Assembly: GCA_944383895.1 (NCBI GenBank) | Contig: CALWRH010000003.1 | Span: forward strand, 1-64,000 | DNA from: an uncultured Christensenellaceae bacterium | GTDB taxonomy: Bacteria; Bacillota; Clostridia; Christensenellales; UBA3700 | Direction: 5' to 3' | Length of the DNA stretch: 64,000 nucleotides | Part shown: positions 44,788 to 53,608 of the stretch, piece after piece | Layout: the number at the start of each line of letters is the position of its first letter | Numbering within the stretch: position 1 is the stretch's first letter | Made by a program: the position numbers and the translations under genes | The notes under the pieces: model-generated | Database searches by the model: none | Seen by the model: the letters and a program-made list of their open reading frames with translations, nothing else | Told to the model about the DNA's origin: nothing

Positions 44788-46908
44788 ATGAGAATTACCG
44801 AGAGCAAAAAGATCACGGATTTCTTCGGTTGCCATGTCTTCAACGACAGCGTAATGAAGAAATATCTGTCTGCCGATACTTACAAAGAACTCAAAGAAGT
44901 CATCGATCAGGGCAAACCGCTCGAAAAAGAGCTTGCAAACAAAGTCGCAGAGGCTATGAAAGAGTGGAGCTGCGAAAACGGCGCGACTCACTATACGCAT
45001 TGGTTTCAGCCTCTGACGGGTACGACTGCCGAAAAGCACGACAGTTTTATATCTATCGACAAAAACGGCAATCCTATCCTCGAATTTACGGGCAGCAATC
45101 TGCGCAAAGGCGAGGCTGACGCATCGAGTTTTCCGTCAGGCGGCATAAGAGCGACTTTCGAGGCGCGCGGCTATACCGCATGGGACTGTTCTTCTCCCGC
45201 ATTTATCAAAAAGCCCAAAGACGGCGCAGGCGTGCTCTGCATACCTACGGCGTTCTGTTCTTATACGGGCGAAGCTCTCGACAAGAAGACTCCGCTTCTC
45301 AAGTCGATGGAGGCTATCAACAAAGAAGGCCTCAGACTTCTCAAAATACTCGGCGTAGAGGCACACAGAGTTATTGCCAACGTCGGTGGAGAGCAGGAAT
45401 ATTTCCTCGTAGACAAGAAGGATTTTGACAGAAGATACGACTTAGAGTTTACGGGCAGAACGCTTTTCGGCGCGATGCCGCCCAAAGGTCAGGAGAAAAA
45501 CGATCAGTATTACGCAAGCATAAGGGACAGGGTCAGCGATTTCATGGCGGATCTCAACGAAGAGCTGTGGAAGCTCGGCATCACTGCCAAGACTCAGCAC
45601 AACGAAGTAGCTCCCGCTCAGCACGAGCTTGCGCCTATATTCTGTCAGGCAAATATCGCTACCGATCAGAACCAGCTCATCATGGAAACCATGAAGAAAG
45701 TCGCGGATCAGAGAGGTCTTTCGTGCCTTCTTCACGAAAAGCCGTTCGCGGGCATAAACGGTAGCGGCAAGCACTGCAACTATTCTCTCGGCACGGATAC
45801 GGGACTCAATCTTCTCAAGCCGGGCAGCAATCCCGCAGAAAACAAGGTGTTTTTGTTGTTCTTCCTCGCAGTGATAGCGGGCGTGGACGAATATTACGAT
45901 CTGCTGCGCATGAGCGCGTCCAGCCTCGGCAACGATTGGCGACTCGGCGGACACGAGGCTCCTCCGTCAATAATCTCTGTATTTATCGGCGGCGATATGC
46001 AGACTCTGCTCGACGATATCAGCGAGGGACATACGATCGCGAGCGCGACCAAACAGTATATTAACATGGGCGTGAGTTATGTAGCTCAGCCCAAGAAAGA
46101 TACGTCCGACCGCAACCGCACGTCGCCGTTTGCGTTTACGGGCAATAAGTTCGAGTTCAGGATGGTAGGCAGCTCTGCAACGCTTTCTACGCCTACGCTT
46201 ATCATGAACGCCATGACGGCAGAAATGATATCGAGGATGGCGGACAAGCTCGAGAACGTGCCCAAAAAGGATCTCGACAAAGCTATACTCGAACTTGTGA
46301 AGAATACTTACAACGAGCATAAACGCATTATATTCAACGGCAACAATTACAGCAAAGAGTGGGCGAAAGAGGCTAAAAAGCGCGGGCTCGATACCGCGAC
46401 CAACAGCGTAGACGCTTACGAGGCAATGACAAAGCCCAAGAATATGGAGCTTTTCCTCAAGCACAATCTGCTGTCAGTGAAAGAGATGGAGAGCCGTCGC
46501 GCGATATATCTCGACAACTACGTCAAGAGCGCGAACATCGAGGCGGAAACCGCGCTCCTTATGGCAAGGAATCAGATCCTGCCCGCTGTGCTCAGATGGC
46601 AGTACACTCTCGCTAAACAGTTCAACGAGATAAGCAAGGTCGATGAGGAGTACGCGAGCGTACAGAAGACAATGCTCAAAAACGTCAGCGCGCTCGTCAA
46701 AGGACTCAAAGACAACATCGACGCGCTCCAGACGGCAAAAGACGGAGCCTTCGCGGCGACGGATACAAAGAAACAGGCTATACTTTTCAGGGACAGAGTA
46801 AAACTCGTCATGGAAAGACTGCGTGATTACGCAGACAAACTCGAAACGGTTACTCCCAAAGAAATGTGGCCGTTCCCGACATACGCAGACATACTTTTCT
46901 ACGAATAA
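44788..46908 (+). CDS. glnN: glutamine synthetase type III
   Basis: A 706-residue GSIII, the length usual for the family, starting at ATG 44788 six bases after CGGAGG. Recognisable parts are TGSNLRKGEADASSFPSGGIR, the AHRVIANVGGEQEYFLVD segment with metal-binding glutamates, AKTQHNEVAPAQHELAPIF and HEKPFAGINGSGKHCNYSLG (catalytic loop with ATP and glutamate contacts). It joins ammonia and glutamate to glutamine using ATP. No GSI gene and no GlnR-type operator were seen in the window. alaS follows after 17 bases and is probably in the same transcript. Confidence 0.95.
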   Translation: MRITESKKITDFFGCHVFNDSVMKKYLSADTYKELKEVIDQGKPLEKELANKVAEAMKEWSCENGATHYTHWFQPLTGTTAEKHDSFISIDKNGNPILEFTGSNLRKGEADASSFPSGGIRATFEARGYTAWDCSSPAFIKKPKDGAGVLCIPTAFCSYTGEALDKKTPLLKSMEAINKEGLRLLKILGVEAHRVIANVGGEQEYFLVDKKDFDRRYDLEFTGRTLFGAMPPKGQEKNDQYYASIRDRVSDFMADLNEELWKLGITAKTQHNEVAPAQHELAPIFCQANIATDQNQLIMETMKKVADQRGLSCLLHEKPFAGINGSGKHCNYSLGTDTGLNLLKPGSNPAENKVFLLFFLAVIAGVDEYYDLLRMSASSLGNDWRLGGHEAPPSIISVFIGGDMQTLLDDISEGHTIASATKQYINMGVSYVAQPKKDTSDRNRTSPFAFTGNKFEFRMVGSSATLSTPTLIMNAMTAEMISRMADKLENVPKKDLDKAILELVKNTYNEHKRIIFNGNNYSKEWAKEAKKRGLDTATNSVDAYEAMTKPKNMELFLKHNLLSVKEMESRRAIYLDNYVKSANIEAETALLMARNQILPAVLRWQYTLAKQFNEISKVDEEYASVQKTMLKNVSALVKGLKDNIDALQTAKDGAFAATDTKKQAILFRDRVKLVMERLRDYADKLETVTPKEMWPFPTYADILFYE

Positions 46909-46925
46909 TAAAGAGGTATTTATAT

Positions 46926-48713
46926 ATGAAAAAGTTGACATCTGAGCAACTCAGAAGCAGTTATCTTGAATTCTTCAAAGAGCGCGGACACGCGATAATA
47001 CCGTCCGCGTCGCTTATACCGGAAAACGATCCGTCCGTATTGTTTACGACTGCGGGCATGCATCCGCTCGTGCCGTATCTTCTCGGACAGAAACACCCCG
47101 CGGGCAAACGCCTTACCGATGTGCAGAAGTGCGTGCGTACGGGCGATATCGACGAAGTCGGCGACGCAACTCATCTTACTTTCTTCGAAATGCTCGGCAA
47201 CTGGTCGCTCGGCGATTACTTCAAAGAAGAGTCGATAGGTTTCTCCTTCGATTTTCTGACCAAAGTTCTCGAGATCCCCGTAGAAAAGATCGCAGTCACC
47301 GTATTTGCAGGTGACGAGGATTGCCCGAGAGATACGTTTGCGGCAAGCGTATGGGAAAAACACGGTATCCCCAAAGAGAGAATATTCTATCTTCCCAAGA
47401 AGAACAACTGGTGGTATGCAGGTCCTACGGGTCCGTGCGGCAGCGATACCGAGATATTTATAGATACGGGCAAGCCCGCTTGCAGCGATCACTGCGATCC
47501 TTCATGCGACTGCGGCAAATGGGTCGAGATCTGGAACAACGTGTTTATGGAGTTCAACCGTACCGCTGACGGCAAGTTCGAGCCGCTCAAGCAGAAGAAC
47601 GTCGATACGGGCATGGGTCTTGAGCGTACCGTCTGCATGATAAACGGACTCAAGAGCGCGTACGAAACCGATCTCTTTGCAGACGTTATCGCAAAGATTT
47701 CCGAAGAGAGCGGCAAGAAGTACGGTGAAAACGAAGAAGACACGAGAGGTATCAGAATCATTGCGGACCATATCCGTACCGCGACTTTCCTCATCGGCGA
47801 CGAGCGCGGCGTCGTACCGTCCAACGTCGATCAGGGATACGTTCTGCGCCGCCTTATCAGAAGGAGCGTAAGATTCGCAAGACAGATCGGTTTCGACAGC
47901 ACCAAGCTCGTTGAACTCGCAAAGATATATATTGAAAAATATAAGAACGTATATCCCGAGCTCGAAGTCAACGCTGCTAAGATAGTAGACGAACTCACCA
48001 AAGAAGAAGAACGTTTCTCCAAGACTCTCGAGAACGGACTCAAAGAGATAGAAAAGGTCCTCAAGTACGTTCAGGGCGATAAACTCAACGGCAAGACGGC
48101 TTTCAGACTTTACGATACCTTCGGTTTCCCGATAGAGATGACGGAGGAGATATGCAGAGAGCACGGCTTCGGAGTTGACAAAGAAGGCTACGACAAGGCT
48201 TTCGAAGAGCATCAGAAAAAATCTCAGGCAGGTGCGGAACAGAAGTTCAAAGGAGGCTTAGCGGATACTTCCAAGCGTACTACCTATCTCCATACCGCAA
48301 CGCACATGCTGCTCGGCTCGCTCAAGAAAGTGCTCGGCAGAGAAGACATACAGCAGAAAGGCAGCAACATCACCGCAGAAAGACTTCGTTTCGACTTCAA
48401 CTTCGACAGACCTCTTACCGAAGAAGAAAAGAAAGCGGTCGAGGATGCAGTCAACGACGCTATCGCTAAAGACATCCCCGTCGTATGCGAAGAGATGACC
48501 GTCGAAGAGGCTCGCAAGCAGAACGCGGTCGGCGTATTCGGCAGCAGATACGGCGAGATGGTGAAGGTTTATACCATAGAGGGCGTAGACAAAGAGATAT
48601 GCGGCGGTCCTCACGCAGAGCATACGGGACAGCTCGTGCATTTCAGGATTCTCAAAGAGCAGTCCTCCAGTGCAGGCGTGCGCCGCATAAAGGCGACGAT
48701 AGACGCGGAGTAA
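46926..48713 (+). CDS. alaS: alanine--tRNA ligase, short form
   Basis: A 595-residue AlaRS with the class II catalytic core (SSYLEFFKERGH, LFTTAGMHPLVPYLLG, FFEMLGNWSLGDYF, WWYAGPTGPCGSDTEIF), the helical tRNA-recognition part and the editing domain with zinc ligands His456, His460 (HTATH), Cys559 and His563 (CGGPH). Two parts of the ordinary ~870-residue enzyme are missing: the beta-barrel between recognition and editing domains and the whole C-terminal C-Ala domain. A terminator begins 12 bases after the stop, so this is the natural end, not a truncation. A class of about 594 residues is known. The stop of glnN is 17 bases upstream; AGAGG precedes the ATG. Confidence 0.92.
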   Translation: MKKLTSEQLRSSYLEFFKERGHAIIPSASLIPENDPSVLFTTAGMHPLVPYLLGQKHPAGKRLTDVQKCVRTGDIDEVGDATHLTFFEMLGNWSLGDYFKEESIGFSFDFLTKVLEIPVEKIAVTVFAGDEDCPRDTFAASVWEKHGIPKERIFYLPKKNNWWYAGPTGPCGSDTEIFIDTGKPACSDHCDPSCDCGKWVEIWNNVFMEFNRTADGKFEPLKQKNVDTGMGLERTVCMINGLKSAYETDLFADVIAKISEESGKKYGENEEDTRGIRIIADHIRTATFLIGDERGVVPSNVDQGYVLRRLIRRSVRFARQIGFDSTKLVELAKIYIEKYKNVYPELEVNAAKIVDELTKEEERFSKTLENGLKEIEKVLKYVQGDKLNGKTAFRLYDTFGFPIEMTEEICREHGFGVDKEGYDKAFEEHQKKSQAGAEQKFKGGLADTSKRTTYLHTATHMLLGSLKKVLGREDIQQKGSNITAERLRFDFNFDRPLTEEEKKAVEDAVNDAIAKDIPVVCEEMTVEEARKQNAVGVFGSRYGEMVKVYTIEGVDKEICGGPHAEHTGQLVHFRILKEQSSSAGVRRIKATIDAE

Positions 48714-48724
48714 ATATTCCATGG

Positions 48725-48760
48725 AAGTCGCTTGTTAATTTGAAAACAAGCGACTTTTTA
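48725..48760 (+). terminator. terminator of glnN-alaS
   Basis: Perfect 11-bp stem AAGTCGCTTGT (48725-48735 with 48746-48756), 10-base loop, then TTT. Confidence 0.8.
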
Positions 48761-48837
48761 TGGCGCAAAACATATTGCTTTAATTTTTTATATTAATTTG
48801 ATGATATAGTATAAACAGCATAAGGGGGGAACTTTTT

Positions 48838-50901
48838 ATGAGACCGTATCAAGTATGGCTAATTCAAGATTTAATTGAAAAGAACAAAAGAGTATTTAAA
48901 ATTCCTGTTTATCAAAGAAATTATGATTGGGGAGATGTTCAATGTATAAAGTTATTTGAAGACATCATGGCTGCTTTTCATAATGACAGGAAACATTTCA
49001 CAGGTAGCATAGTCTACATTAAAGGTGAGCATAATTATAGTGGACTGGACGAAGTTATGCTTATTGACGGTCAACAAAGAATAACTACAATTTTCATTCT
49101 GCTTAAAGCCATTTATGAAAAAGCAATTGATTTAAATGAAACCAGAATAGTAGACGAATTAAAAGATTATCTTTTCAACAGAAATTGCGCGGAAGAATAT
49201 AAATTGAAATTGAAGCCTGTCAAAGAGGATGATAAACAATTTCAAGCGTTGATGCAGAATGATTTTGAAAAACTTTCAGCTGACAGCAATATATATAAGA
49301 ATTACAAATTATTTATAAAACTCATAAATAGTGAACTTAGCGCAGGTTTACTTTTGCGTGATATTATGGAAGGGCTAAAACGTCTTGAAGCAATTGAAAT
49401 TGTTTTAGATAAGTCTCAAGGAGACGACCCTCAAACTATATTTGAAAGCATTAATTCAACAGGTTTGGATTTGTCGTTGGCAGATTTAGTGCGCAATTAC
49501 GTTTTGATGAGCGATGAAAATCAAGAAACGCTGTATGAAAAATATTGGCTTAGATTAGAACAGACGTTATCTACAGAAAATTTAGCAGATTTTATAATCA
49601 CTTTTTTAAATTTTAAGATGTCTGAAAGCGTTACTCAAAATAATGCTTATATTAAATTTAAGCAATTATATACAGATAAAAAATACACCAATGAAACAAT
49701 GCTTTCTGATTTGTTGCATTATTCAAAATATCAAGCGCTATTTATAGGGAAAAGCAACAAATATTCGCAGAGAATCAACGAATATATGCTTGATTTCAGA
49801 TTGTTGGATCAAAGCACTATATACATTTTTCTTTATTCTATATTTGATGACTTTGAAAATCACGTATTGGATGAAAATGCACTTTGCGATATTCTTGAGT
49901 TTTTCAGGGCATATTGTATCAGAAGAATTATTTGCGAAGTTCCATCAAACAGCTTAAGAGGTTTGTTTAAAACTCTATACAGAAGATTATTCTCTGAAGA
50001 TACAGAGCATATGTATGAAAAAATTTACAGCTTTTTTGTAGGATTGCGTTCTAAGGACAAAATACCCGAAGATCTTGAATTTAAACAAAAGCTGATTTCG
50101 GGGAATTTATATAATAAGAAAAAAGTTTGCAAGTACTTGCTTGCTTCTATTGAAAATAAAAACTCAAAAGAAGTAATAGATATTCAGGATTTAACTATTG
50201 AACACGTGTTGCCGCAGAAAGAGAATGCTTCTTCTTGGGTAAAGGCTTTAGGAGAAAAATATAAAGAAATATATAATACTTTTCTTCATACATTAGGCAA
50301 TCTGACTATTACTGGTTATAATGGGGAGCTTGGGACAAGGTCTTTTGATGAAAAGAAAGAAATCATTCGTACTTATTCAAAAGCTAATAGATTGAATTCC
50401 GATATTTTAAACCAGCCAAAATGGGACGATGTGTCAATTAAGAACAGAGCGAGAAATTTGGCAGAACGAATAATGGAGATGTTCAGATATAAAGTTCCCG
50501 CAATTGTTTTCAAAGGACTTTCTAATGATGAGAAATTGACATTTGATGATATGGATATAGCGGTGGGCAAAAAACCCGTTTCAGTATCTGTTTGCGGCGA
50601 AATAAGAGAAGTATCGTCCTTTGCTGAAATGTTAACTACATGCGTGCTGCTTTTAAGCGATCTGGATATAAAAATCATGGCCAGATTAGCAAACACGAAT
50701 TTTAAAATCAAATATGCTGACAGAACCTACATTACCAACGATGAAAATTTATTAAGGAGACCAAAGGAAATAGGCAATACAGGCATATATTATGAAACGA
50801 ATCTGAGTGCAAAGAATATTCTGCAATTCATAAAAGAATTATTGGATCGTTACGGGTTAGACAGAGAAGACTTTTATTTTACTATAGAAAAAGAAAAATA
50901 A
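48838..50901 (+). CDS. DUF262/DUF1524 protein (GmrSD-like, type IV restriction candidate)
   Basis: A 687-residue protein. Residues about 10-230 are a DUF262 domain with FKIPVYQRNYDW and the nucleotide-binding/hydrolysis motif IDGQQR (Asp77-Arg81). Residues about 420-560 are a DUF1524 HNH-type nuclease with IEHVLPQ (His456) and HTLGNLTITGYN. The last 150 residues hold a further domain of unknown type. DUF262-DUF1524 fusions include GmrSD and related enzymes that cut modified phage DNA, so a stand-alone defence nuclease is likely. The gene is visibly richer in A and T than its neighbours and sits alone between housekeeping genes, which suggests recent transfer. GGGGGGAA precedes the ATG. Confidence 0.82.
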   Translation: MRPYQVWLIQDLIEKNKRVFKIPVYQRNYDWGDVQCIKLFEDIMAAFHNDRKHFTGSIVYIKGEHNYSGLDEVMLIDGQQRITTIFILLKAIYEKAIDLNETRIVDELKDYLFNRNCAEEYKLKLKPVKEDDKQFQALMQNDFEKLSADSNIYKNYKLFIKLINSELSAGLLLRDIMEGLKRLEAIEIVLDKSQGDDPQTIFESINSTGLDLSLADLVRNYVLMSDENQETLYEKYWLRLEQTLSTENLADFIITFLNFKMSESVTQNNAYIKFKQLYTDKKYTNETMLSDLLHYSKYQALFIGKSNKYSQRINEYMLDFRLLDQSTIYIFLYSIFDDFENHVLDENALCDILEFFRAYCIRRIICEVPSNSLRGLFKTLYRRLFSEDTEHMYEKIYSFFVGLRSKDKIPEDLEFKQKLISGNLYNKKKVCKYLLASIENKNSKEVIDIQDLTIEHVLPQKENASSWVKALGEKYKEIYNTFLHTLGNLTITGYNGELGTRSFDEKKEIIRTYSKANRLNSDILNQPKWDDVSIKNRARNLAERIMEMFRYKVPAIVFKGLSNDEKLTFDDMDIAVGKKPVSVSVCGEIREVSSFAEMLTTCVLLLSDLDIKIMARLANTNFKIKYADRTYITNDENLLRRPKEIGNTGIYYETNLSAKNILQFIKELLDRYGLDREDFYFTIEKEK

Positions 50902-50904
50902 TAA

Positions 50905-50931
50905 GAAGCGGGCGATTAATTCGTCCGCTTC
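50905..50931. terminator. hairpin between converging genes, possible terminator
   Basis: GAAGCGG pairs with CCGCTTC (50905-50911 with 50925-50931), with further pairs inside. The T-tract is poor on both sides. Confidence 0.45.
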
Positions 50932-50970
50932 AATCATGTTTTTATAGATAAGTATTGAGAAAAACGGGTG

Positions 50971-51942
50971 TTACAGCAATGTGATGCCTTGTGCTTTGCA
51001 GTCTCTGACCATTTCTTCCGGCCATATGGATGACTGAACTTCTCCGATATGGCGTTTGCGCAGCATGAACATGCAAAGTCTTGACTGACCTATGCCGCCG
51101 CCGATAGTGAGGGGAAGCCTGTCTTCCATAAGAGCTTTGTGGAAGGGATAGGAGAGCCTCTGAGTCTGTCCTTCGATCTCGAGCTGTCTTACGAGAGATT
51201 CTTTGTCTACGCGTATGCCCATGGACGAGATCTCGAAAGCTCTGTCGAGTACGGGATAGTAAAGCACGATGTCGCCGTTGAGAGCCCAATCGTCGTAGTC
51301 GGGAGCTCTGCCGTCGTGCTTTTTGCCGCTTCTGAGCTTGCCGCCTATCTGCATAAGGAACATTGCTCCGCATTTTTTTACGAAAGCCGTTTCTCTTTCG
51401 GACGGAGCGATGTCGGGATACATATCCTCGAGCTGCTGCGTGGTTACGAAGGTTATCTTGTCGGGAAGAGATGTCGTCTTTTCTCCGAAATGTCCCTCGA
51501 GAGCGTTCATGCACTCTTTGAGAGCCTCGTAAATCTTTTCAACGGTAGCTTTGAGATATTCTTCGTTTCTGTCCTCGCGGGTAATGACCTTTTCCCAATC
51601 CCACTGGTCTACGTAGATAGAGTGCAGATTGTCGCATATCTCGTCGCGGCGTATCGCGTTCATGTCGGTGTAAAGACCGCTTTGCGGCTCGAAACCGTAT
51701 TCGTGCAGGGCAAATCTCTTCCATTTTGCGAGGCTGTGCACGACTTCGGCGACCTTGCCCGTCTGTTTTATGTCGAAAGAAACTGCGCGTTCGACGCCGT
51801 TGAGGTTGTCGTTGAGTCCGCTTTCTTCGAGTACGAAAAGGGGTGCGGATACGCGCGTGAGGTTGAGCTTGGACGCGAGAAGACGTTCAAAGCTGTCTTT
51901 CAGATATTTGATTTTGATTTCTGTTTCCAACAGTCCTGTCAT
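50971..51942 (-). CDS. asnA: aspartate--ammonia ligase
   Basis: A 323-residue AsnA, close to the 330 of E. coli. It resembles class II aminoacyl-tRNA synthetase cores: [58 protein letters not shown] and the C-terminal [19 protein letters not shown]. It makes asparagine from aspartate, ATP and free ammonia, unlike the glutamine-using AsnB. It begins three bases after the purF stop, so both are one operon that opposes carAB. Confidence 0.95.
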   Translation of the reverse strand: MTGLLETEIKIKYLKDSFERLLASKLNLTRVSAPLFVLEESGLNDNLNGVERAVSFDIKQTGKVAEVVHSLAKWKRFALHEYGFEPQSGLYTDMNAIRRDEICDNLHSIYVDQWDWEKVITREDRNEEYLKATVEKIYEALKECMNALEGHFGEKTTSLPDKITFVTTQQLEDMYPDIAPSERETAFVKKCGAMFLMQIGGKLRSGKKHDGRAPDYDDWALNGDIVLYYPVLDRAFEISSMGIRVDKESLVRQLEIEGQTQRLSYPFHKALMEDRLPLTIGGGIGQSRLCMFMLRKRHIGEVQSSIWPEEMVRDCKAQGITLL

Positions 51943-51945
51943 ATA

Positions 51946-53349
51946 TTATTCAAACTCCGTTTTGTTTACGCTCTCGGGTACGGGGCAGGGATATTTGCCC
52001 GTAAAGCAAGCCTTGCAGAACGCGACCTTGCTGAATTTAGCGATCTCGTCAACGCTGTCCGTGTCGAGGAATCCGAGAGAATCTGCGCCTATCTTTCTGC
52101 ACAACTCGTCGTGAGTGTAGTTTACGCTCGCAAGCTGACTTCTGTCGGGGATATCGGTGCCGAAGAAACAGGGGTAGATGAACTTGGGGCTGCTGATACG
52201 TACGTGGACTTCAGTCGCGCCGCCCTTTTTGAGCATCTTGATTATGTTGGCGAGGGTAGTGCCTCTGACTATAGAGTCGTCGATGACGATAACGCGTTTG
52301 CCGTCGATGTTGGCTTTGAGGACGTTGAGCTTGAGTGCAACGCTCCTTTCTCTCATTGCCTGCGAAGGCTGGATAAAGGTACGACCGATATATCTGTTTT
52401 TGATAAGTCCTACGCCGTAGGGGATACCGCTCTGTATAGAATATCCGATCGCGCTGGAAAGACCGCTGTCGGGCACGCCGATTACGACGTCCGCCTCGAC
52501 GGGGTGCTGTTTAGCAAGCATCTTGCCTGCCTCTACGCGAGCCTCGTTTACGCTCTGTCCGTCTATAACGCTGTCGGGACGCGCAAAGTAGATATGCTCG
52601 AATATGCACAGCGCAGAAGGCTGATTGCAATAATCTTCGATGCTGAATTCTTCATTTTGATTAACGACGTAGATCTCGCCGGGACGGATGTCTCTGACGA
52701 AAGTTGCGCCTACGGTATCGAGAGCACAGGATTCGCTTGCGAAGATAACGCTGTCCTTTATTCTGCCCATGCAGAGAGGACGGATGCCGTGCGGATCTCT
52801 GACCGCGATAAGTTTTCTCGGGCTCATGACGAGAAGGGAGAACGAACCTTCGAGCATCGGAACTACCGCTTTTACTGCCTCTTCGATAGATTTTGTGTGT
52901 ATTCTCGCTTTAGCTATAAGGTAAGCGATGATCTCGCTGTCGTTGGTGGAGTGGAATATAGAACCTTGTTCGGAAAGCTCTTTGCGCAGTTTGTCCGCAT
53001 TGCAGATGTTGCCGTTGTGAGCGATAGTCAGCGAACCTTTGTAATATTTAGCGCAAAGGGGCTGAGCGTTTTCCTGCGTATTGCTGCCGGTAGTCGAATA
53101 TCTGACGTGACCTACTGCGATGTCACCGTCCATGGATATCATAGGCGAATCTTTGAAGACGTCGCTTACGAGTCCGAGGCTTTTCTGGATCACGACGTTG
53201 CCGTCCTTGTTGATCGCAATGCCCGCAGCTTCCTGTCCGCGGTGCTGAAGAGCGAAAAGACCGAAGTAGACGAGATTGCCGACCTGTTTGATATTGGATT
53301 TGTTATAGATACCGAAAATACCGCATTCTTCGTTGAGTTTACGCGACAT
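51946..53349 (-). CDS. purF: amidophosphoribosyltransferase
   Basis: A 467-residue PurF starting at ATG 53349 with GGAGG in front; the open frame reaches further upstream but without a site. A propeptide MSRKLNEE is expected to be removed to expose Cys9 as N-terminal nucleophile (CGIFGIY). The glutaminase half has GLFALQHRGQEAAGI and NAQPL; the phosphoribosyltransferase half has VIVIDDSIVRGTT. Cysteines in ALCIFEH, PCFFGTD and FCKACFTGKYPC are placed like the 4Fe-4S ligands of Bacillus PurF, so the enzyme is probably oxygen-sensitive. It commits PRPP to purine synthesis, using glutamine. It leads the purF-asnA operon. Confidence 0.95.
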   Translation of the reverse strand: MSRKLNEECGIFGIYNKSNIKQVGNLVYFGLFALQHRGQEAAGIAINKDGNVVIQKSLGLVSDVFKDSPMISMDGDIAVGHVRYSTTGSNTQENAQPLCAKYYKGSLTIAHNGNICNADKLRKELSEQGSIFHSTNDSEIIAYLIAKARIHTKSIEEAVKAVVPMLEGSFSLLVMSPRKLIAVRDPHGIRPLCMGRIKDSVIFASESCALDTVGATFVRDIRPGEIYVVNQNEEFSIEDYCNQPSALCIFEHIYFARPDSVIDGQSVNEARVEAGKMLAKQHPVEADVVIGVPDSGLSSAIGYSIQSGIPYGVGLIKNRYIGRTFIQPSQAMRERSVALKLNVLKANIDGKRVIVIDDSIVRGTTLANIIKMLKKGGATEVHVRISSPKFIYPCFFGTDIPDRSQLASVNYTHDELCRKIGADSLGFLDTDSVDEIAKFSKVAFCKACFTGKYPCPVPESVNKTEFE

Positions 53350-53382
53350 ATGATTTCCTCCGCAGAAAAAAATAATAATAGA

Positions 53383-53411
53383 ATTATAGCACAAACACGC
53401 GATTATGTCAT
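53383..53411 (-). promoter_or_regulatory. promoter of purF-asnA
   Basis: Minus-strand ATGACA (53411-53406), 17 bases, TATAAT (53388-53383), 33 bases before the purF ATG. Confidence 0.75.
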
Positions 53412-53491
53412 TTATTTGAAAGGGGTTGAAGGAGATAAAATCCATATTTTTTTGTGCACGCTTTAACGTGCCCGATATATCGCGCGCTATG

Positions 53492-53505
53492 CGTAAAATT
53501 TTACG
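53492..53505. promoter_or_regulatory. palindrome between purF and carA, candidate operator
   Basis: Perfect 14-base palindrome CGTAAAATTTTACG. It lies eight bases upstream of a weak carA -35-like box TTGCGG (53513-53518) with TAATAT at 53537-53542. No known purine or arginine operator matches it. Confidence 0.35.
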
Positions 53506-53608
53506 AAATGTCTTGCGGTGGGGCGAGCTGTTATGATAATATTAATATAAAAGAATTTACAGGCGCGCATGCGTTACAGACGCGAAACACTCGCGCACGA
53601 GGATTTTT

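Noticed and set aside
51139..53466. A 775-codon open frame on the + strand opposite asnA and purF
   Set aside because: It is a shadow of two clear genes on the other strand; it has no domain, no ribosome-binding site and an odd amino-acid composition.
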